Of a stretch of DNA of 64,000 nucleotides, positions 59,956-64,000 are shown piece by piece (within the stretch, counting starts at the first letter, position 1; each line of letters begins with the position of its first letter). The position numbers were made by a program, and so were the translations under genes. The stretch comes from Pseudoneobacillus rhizosphaerae (GTDB taxonomy: Bacteria; Bacillota; Bacilli; Bacillales; Cytobacillaceae): assembly GCF_917563885.1 (NCBI RefSeq), contig NZ_CAKJTG010000020.1, forward strand, positions 1 through 64,000. The letters are read 5' to 3'. Under the pieces are notes generated by a model. It saw nothing but the letters and a program-made list of their open reading frames with translations, did no database searches and was not told where the DNA came from.

Positions 59956-60987
59956 ATGTGGAAAAAATGGCTGTTATTAGTTTGTATTTTATTAGTTATG
60001 TACCTTATACTCCCATATATACTTCCAATTGTTTTTGCTGGTATAACTGCGATTTTGTTGGAACGCGTGATTCGCTTTCTTAAACATAGATTACGTTTTA
60101 AGCGATTTCAAGCTGTGCTACTCACTTATTTAAGTTATTTGGTTTTACTGTTTTTTGCTTTTTATTATGCCGTTTCAACCTTAACACAAAAGGTTACAGC
60201 ATTATCAAAACTGGCACCGAAGCTAGTAATCAGCTTCTACGATTCTGGCATACGCCCTCTCATAAAAAAATGGGAGCAATATTTAAGTAATTTACCACCT
60301 GATGTCATTTCTTCGATCGAGAAATCTTTTGAAAATGCGGTTAATGGTCTGACTTTATTTTTACAAAATATGGCTGAAGGTCTTATCTCATTGATAACGT
60401 CAATTCCTAGTTTCTTGGTTGAATTTTTAATCTATTTAATTGCTCTTTTTCTCATTAGCCTGGAATATCCAAACATATTTAAAACGATTAATTCCTATTT
60501 AAAAGAAGAAACAAAAGCAAAAATAAATTTAGTACTAAAACCACTAGCAGAGGCTTCCATCGGTTTCATTAAGGCGCAAATTATTCTAAGCTTTGTAACC
60601 TTTATTCTAGCCTTTATTGGTTTATGGATTTTACAAGCACCTTATAAAACACTGCTTTCCCTTTTAATTGTTCTTGTTGATATTTTACCAATACTTGGAA
60701 CAGGATCGGTACTTGTACCTTGGGCTGTTGTTGCCTTTTTTCAAAATAACGACTTTTTAGGTACTGGTTTAATCATCTTGTTTTTAGCTATTACAGTGAT
60801 AAGAAGGACTATCGAACCTAAAATACTTGCTCAAAATTTGGGTATATCACCGTTAGCTTCGTTAATTAGTCTCTTCATTGGCTTCAAACTTATAGGATTT
60901 ATCGGAATGTTTATCGGACCAGGACTTGTTATTATCTGGAATACGTTAATTAAGGCAAACATTATAAAAATGAATTTCAAAATTTAA
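59956..60987 (+). CDS. ytvI: Sporulation integral membrane protein YtvI (AI-2E/PerM family)
   Basis: 343 residues with about seven to eight membrane helices and the AI-2E family core PLAEASIGFIKAQIILSFVTFILAFIGLWIL (about 191-221). It ends in DILPILGTGSVLVPWA and AQNLGISPLASLISLFIGFKL. The YtvI subgroup is associated with sporulation. ATG 59956 is preferred; GAGGAG is 12 bases upstream, so TTG 59929 remains possible. Monocistronic with a terminator. Confidence 0.83.
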   Translation: MWKKWLLLVCILLVMYLILPYILPIVFAGITAILLERVIRFLKHRLRFKRFQAVLLTYLSYLVLLFFAFYYAVSTLTQKVTALSKLAPKLVISFYDSGIRPLIKKWEQYLSNLPPDVISSIEKSFENAVNGLTLFLQNMAEGLISLITSIPSFLVEFLIYLIALFLISLEYPNIFKTINSYLKEETKAKINLVLKPLAEASIGFIKAQIILSFVTFILAFIGLWILQAPYKTLLSLLIVLVDILPILGTGSVLVPWAVVAFFQNNDFLGTGLIILFLAITVIRRTIEPKILAQNLGISPLASLISLFIGFKLIGFIGMFIGPGLVIIWNTLIKANIIKMNFKI

Positions 60988-60988
60988 G

Positions 60989-61024
60989 TATCGGGCATCC
61001 TTATTTTATAAGGATGCTTTTTTG
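60989..61024 (+). terminator. Intrinsic terminator after ytvI
   Basis: GGGCATCCTTA pairs with TAAGGATGCTT over a four-base loop, then TTTTT. Confidence 0.88.
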
Positions 61025-61129
61025 ATTCAATGCAACAATCTTTTTACTATTCATTCGGTTTCGATTAATTGTATAATTTTGTTAAGGAAAAAGATTATAT
61101 TTTCCACAAAGAAAAGGGGTTTATTAAAG

Positions 61130-62188
61130 ATGAATTATCCTAGTACAAAAGAAACTATCAACTTAATAAAAGATTTGGTTTCGATTCCAAGTCCTTCTGG
61201 TAACACAGACCAAGTCATTCAGTTTGTTGAAAAACTTCTTAAAGAAGTTAATGTTACCACATATAGAAATCGTAAAGGCGGTTTGATTGCTACTATTCCT
61301 GGTCGTGATACACAGCATCATAGAATGCTTACAGCACATGTAGACACACTTGGAGCTATGGTCAAAGAAATCAAGCCTAGCGGTCGTTTAAAGATTGATT
61401 TGATTGGCGGCTTTAAATATAACTCGATTGAGGGTGAATATTGCCAAATCAAAACATCGAATGGTAAAACGATAACTGGTACGATTTTAATGCATCAACA
61501 ATCTGTACATGTGTACAAGGATGCTGGTAAAGCTGAACGTAGCATTGATAATATCGAAGTTCGTGTTGATGAAAAAGTACATAGTGCAGATGAGGTTCGT
61601 GCTTTAGGGATTGAGGTTGGTGATTTTGTTTCATTCGATCCTAGAGTGGAAGTGACAGAAAGCGGATATATTAAATCGCGTCACCTTGATGATAAGGCAA
61701 GCGTTGGAATTTTGTTGCAGCTTATTAAACAGATTAAAGAGGATAATATCGTTTTACCTTATACCACTCATTTTCTAATATCGAATAACGAAGAAATTGG
61801 GTATGGTGGAAATTCGAACATCACTCCAGAAACAGTTGAGTATTTAGCGGTAGATATGGGCGCTATGGGTGACGGTCAATCCACTGATGAATATACTGTT
61901 TCGATTTGCGCAAAAGATGCAAGTGGTCCTTACCATTATGAATTACGTAAGAGATTGACTCAGCTTTGTTTGGATCATGATATTCAATTTAAGGTTGATT
62001 TATATCCATTCTACGGCTCTGACGCATCTGCTGCAATTCGTTCTGGGCATGATATTGTTCACGGCTTAATTGGACCAGGAATTGATTCTTCTCATGCTTT
62101 CGAGCGTACGCATGAATCATCGATTGAAAATACTGCTAAGCTTTTATTCCATTACGTTCAATCAGATATGATCGTTGTTGGCGCATAA
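61130..62188 (+). CDS. M42 family metallopeptidase
   Basis: 352 residues. Metal-site motifs are TAHVDTLGAM (about 66-75), RHLDDKASVG (about 184-193), SNNEEIGYGGN (about 219-229), VDMGAMG and SSHAFERTHE, as in M42 aminopeptidases and cellulase-like relatives. It differs clearly from the protein at 15556. ATG 61130 (MNYPSTKET) follows AAAAGGGG; the frame to 61022 is spurious. The EcsC-like gene starts two bases after its stop. Confidence 0.87.
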   Translation: MNYPSTKETINLIKDLVSIPSPSGNTDQVIQFVEKLLKEVNVTTYRNRKGGLIATIPGRDTQHHRMLTAHVDTLGAMVKEIKPSGRLKIDLIGGFKYNSIEGEYCQIKTSNGKTITGTILMHQQSVHVYKDAGKAERSIDNIEVRVDEKVHSADEVRALGIEVGDFVSFDPRVEVTESGYIKSRHLDDKASVGILLQLIKQIKEDNIVLPYTTHFLISNNEEIGYGGNSNITPETVEYLAVDMGAMGDGQSTDEYTVSICAKDASGPYHYELRKRLTQLCLDHDIQFKVDLYPFYGSDASAAIRSGHDIVHGLIGPGIDSSHAFERTHESSIENTAKLLFHYVQSDMIVVGA

Positions 62189-62189
62189 G

Positions 62190-63014
62190 GTGGAAACAAA
62201 ACAAGTATTAGCAATCGAGCTTGTTCACATTGAAAAATGGGAAAAGGATCAAAGTGGACTTTGGTTTTGGGAACGAATCGGTCGCTTACCGTTTAAAATA
62301 TTGGACAAAATTACTCCAAAGATCATTCATAATAAAATAGGCGTATTGTTAGATGAAATGGGTAGCTATCTTCAAACTGGTGGAAAATATTTAATTAACG
62401 AACGTCAAATGTTAAATACAATCCAAACGAATGTTAACTATCCAATTGAAAGTATTCAGGATGTATCATCATCTGTCCCTATTGCGAATATGAAACAGAT
62501 AACTCAACAAATTGCCGAAAAGCGGATTAAAGCTGCGGCAATCCAAGGCGCATCCACTGGGTTTGGAGGAGTATTTACTCTTGCAATCGATATCCCTGCC
62601 CTACTTGGATTATCGTTAAAAACTTTGCAGGAAATTGCGATTATATACGGATATGACCCAAATGATAAAGACGAACGGGTTTTTATTATTAAATGTTTGC
62701 AGTTTACTTCCTCCGATATTGTAGGCAAAGAAGCCATTTTGAGAGAACTTTCTTCCTACTATCGAAAGGAAAGCCCTTCTAATGAAGCCATATCACAGCT
62801 ACAAGGCTGGCGAGAAGTCATTTATACGTACCGAGATCAGTTTGGTTGGAAGAAATTATTTCAACTCATTCCCGTCGCAGGGCTTCTTTTTGGCGCTTTC
62901 ACGAATCGGTCAATGATTAAAGACATTGCAGAGGTTGGCGATATGCTTTATCGGAAACGGAGAGTTTTAGAAAGATTGGAAACACTTGAGGACATACCTG
63001 AAGAAAAAAAATAA
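62190..63014 (+). CDS. Second EcsC-family protein
   Basis: About 274 residues with the EcsC core: AIQGASTGFGGVFTLAIDIPALLGLSLKTLQEIAIIYGYDPNDKDERVFI near residues 118-167. This parallels GAGTGAAGLLVGLADFP...ASIYGYDTTSYEERLF in EcsC at 296. No ABC genes are adjacent here. The GTG at 62190 follows the M42 stop directly and is a coupled start; a TTG at 62175 is another option. Function unknown. Confidence 0.8.
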   Translation: METKQVLAIELVHIEKWEKDQSGLWFWERIGRLPFKILDKITPKIIHNKIGVLLDEMGSYLQTGGKYLINERQMLNTIQTNVNYPIESIQDVSSSVPIANMKQITQQIAEKRIKAAAIQGASTGFGGVFTLAIDIPALLGLSLKTLQEIAIIYGYDPNDKDERVFIIKCLQFTSSDIVGKEAILRELSSYYRKESPSNEAISQLQGWREVIYTYRDQFGWKKLFQLIPVAGLLFGAFTNRSMIKDIAEVGDMLYRKRRVLERLETLEDIPEEKK

Positions 63015-63017
63015 TCA

Positions 63018-63052
63018 AAAGGAAGGATCATCTCCTTCCTTTTTCTTTTTAA
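63018..63052. terminator. Bidirectional terminator between EcsC-like and DUF454 genes
   Basis: AAAGGAAGGA and TCCTTCCTTT stem with a short loop, A-rich to the left and T-rich to the right. Confidence 0.85.
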
Positions 63053-63435
63053 TTTTCTTTCTTCGCAACTTTACTTTTTATTGACCATATAAAGTAAGTA
63101 ATATACGATACAACTCCTATTAGGAGTACTTTTACCCATAATAGAGGAATTAAGAAGAAAATCGAGTAACCTGATGTTAGCCATAAAACAGCAATGGCGA
63201 TAAATTTGGTTCTTGTCGGTATCCCATGCCCTGCTTGGAAACTTCTAATATATTCCCCAAGCCATTTCGTATTTAAAAGCCAATGATATAGTTTTTCTGA
63301 TGAACGTGCATAACAAAAAGCCCCTAATAACAATAAAGGAGTCGTTGGGATTAAAGGAACAACAATTCCTACAAGTCCTAGTAAAACAAAAAAAGAACCC
63401 AAAAAAATTAAAAGGTATTTTAGTAATTCCTTCAT
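63049..63435 (-). CDS. YbaN-type DUF454 membrane protein
   Basis: 128 residues. N-terminal hydrophobic segment LLIFLGSFFVLLGLVGIVVPLIPTTPLLLLGAFCYARSSEKLYHWLL (about 8-54) is the DUF454 hallmark. Two further membrane helices near 81-118 and a basic tail follow. Function unknown; widespread in bacteria. GGGAGGG precedes the ATG. Confidence 0.87.
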   Translation of the reverse strand: MKELLKYLLIFLGSFFVLLGLVGIVVPLIPTTPLLLLGAFCYARSSEKLYHWLLNTKWLGEYIRSFQAGHGIPTRTKFIAIAVLWLTSGYSIFFLIPLLWVKVLLIGVVSYITYFIWSIKSKVAKKEN

Positions 63436-63518
63436 GTCTATCCCCCCTCCCCTACTATATTCTATGAATTAAAGATAACACGTAAAGCCTAATTTTCCAA
63501 TCAAATACCCTAACAACA

Positions 63519-63555
63519 AAAGAAACCCCTGAAATAATCAAGGGTTCCTAAGGTC
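63519..63555 (-). terminator. Intrinsic terminator after the CorC-like gene
   Basis: GAACCCTTGA and TCAGGGGTTTC stem on the minus strand, followed by TTTTG. Directly after the stop codon. Confidence 0.82.
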
Positions 63556-63558
63556 CTA

Positions 63559-64000
63559 CTATGCTAAAGACTTTTGACCAAGCATTTTCACTATTTCTAG
63601 CGATTTAATATGATAGCCTTCCATCTCAAGTATTCTAAACTCATATTCACCTAATGGAATTTTATCGCCTTCTTTTGCTTCCATTTTTTCGGTTAAAATC
63701 CAACCACTAATGGTATCCACATCGGTGTCATCGATTTGAAGACCAAATAAGTCATTTACTTCTTCTATTAAAACTTTCCCATCAATAATTGTCTTATTAT
63801 CATTGATTTTCTTGATATCAGGAACTTCATCATGATCAAATTCGTCCCTTATATCACCAACAATTTCCTCAATGATATCCTCTACCGTCACTAGACCCGC
63901 AGTGCCACCATATTCATCTACTAATATCGCCATATGAACTCGTTCTTTTTGCATTTTTAATAGTAGACCATGAATGGGCATGGATTCCATTACTTTGATG
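63559..64000 (-). CDS. Hemolysin/CorC-type protein, C-terminal part (truncated by window edge)
   Basis: The visible 146 residues cover the end of the second CBS domain (IHGLLLKMQKERVHMAILVDEYGGTAGLVTVEDIIEEIVGDI). They also cover the complete CorC_HlyC transporter-associated domain (IDGKVLIEEVNDLFGL...TISGWILTEK...EFRILEMEGYHIKSLEIV). The frame stays open to base 64000, so the true start and the N-terminal CNNM/DUF21 membrane domain lie outside. Relatives include YrkA, YhdP and YhdT, implicated in magnesium efflux. Confidence 0.88.
   Translation of the reverse strand, partial: IKVMESMPIHGLLLKMQKERVHMAILVDEYGGTAGLVTVEDIIEEIVGDIRDEFDHDEVPDIKKINDNKTIIDGKVLIEEVNDLFGLQIDDTDVDTISGWILTEKMEAKEGDKIPLGEYEFRILEMEGYHIKSLEIVKMLGQKSLA

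Overview
The window is a low-GC Firmicute chromosome segment. It almost certainly comes from an endospore-forming Bacillaceae close to Bacillus, Neobacillus or Mesobacillus. The evidence is strong AGGAGG-type ribosome sites, many TTG and GTG starts, an alpha/beta-type SASP, YheC/YheD coat proteins, YjcZ peptides, YtvI, Hpr/ScoC, and a gene order that follows the B. subtilis ecs-hit-trpP-hpr-prsA-yhaNO-yhaPQ-hemZ-yhaX-yheA to bmrCD neighbourhood. No rRNA, tRNA, prophage, CRISPR array or intact transposase gene was seen.

Layout. 0-9 kb: ecsABC (minus), hit, trpP with a TRAP-type leader, hpr, yhaI, prsA, yhaL and two tiny YjcZ proteins. 9-19 kb: yhaO-yhaN nuclease/ATPase pair, flotillin operon yuaF-floT, an M42 aminopeptidase, ABC exporter yhaQP. 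19-29 kb: yhzD, yhaR, a second ABC exporter, a VOC protein, hemY, an acyl-CoA ligase, hemZ, yhaX. 29.2-29.9 kb: a gene-free region with two inverted copies of a cloverleaf-shaped repeat. 30-36 kb: yheA, then an operon of four YheC/YheD-type ATP-grasp genes, and yheE. 36-39 kb: yxkF-like regulator, msmX, SASP. 39-43.4 kb: heterodimeric multidrug ABC exporter bmrCD behind a leader-peptide attenuator. 43.4-49.7 kb: YbjQ protein, MFS exporter, NERD protein, a 52-bp tandem hairpin array, class A PBP, XRE regulator. 49.7-54.5 kb: feoAB with Fur boxes, thiT with a TPP riboswitch, a histidine kinase. 54.5-64 kb: GNAT, CPBP protease, DUF4173 protein, HAAS/PadR pair, ytvI, M42 peptidase, second EcsC-family gene, DUF454 protein and a truncated CorC/CBS protein.

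Functional themes are protein export and folding (EcsAB, PrsA, Hpr), heme synthesis (HemY, HemZ), sporulation (SASP, YheC/D, YtvI, YhaL, a PBP), metal and vitamin uptake (FeoAB, ThiT), drug export (BmrCD, MFS) and membrane organisation (flotillin).

The least-explained signals are non-coding. They are (1) the paired 146-145 nt four-way-junction repeats at 29287-29858, whose helices keep pairing although their sequences have diverged; (2) the exact 52-bp x 9 array at 46454-46921, whose unit junctions form covarying terminator-like hairpins; (3) the bmrCD leader, with two micro-ORFs, two terminators and mutually exclusive pairings; and (4) an about 160-bp ISL3-like MITE with 8-bp target duplication, plus a solo end inside the thiT leader.
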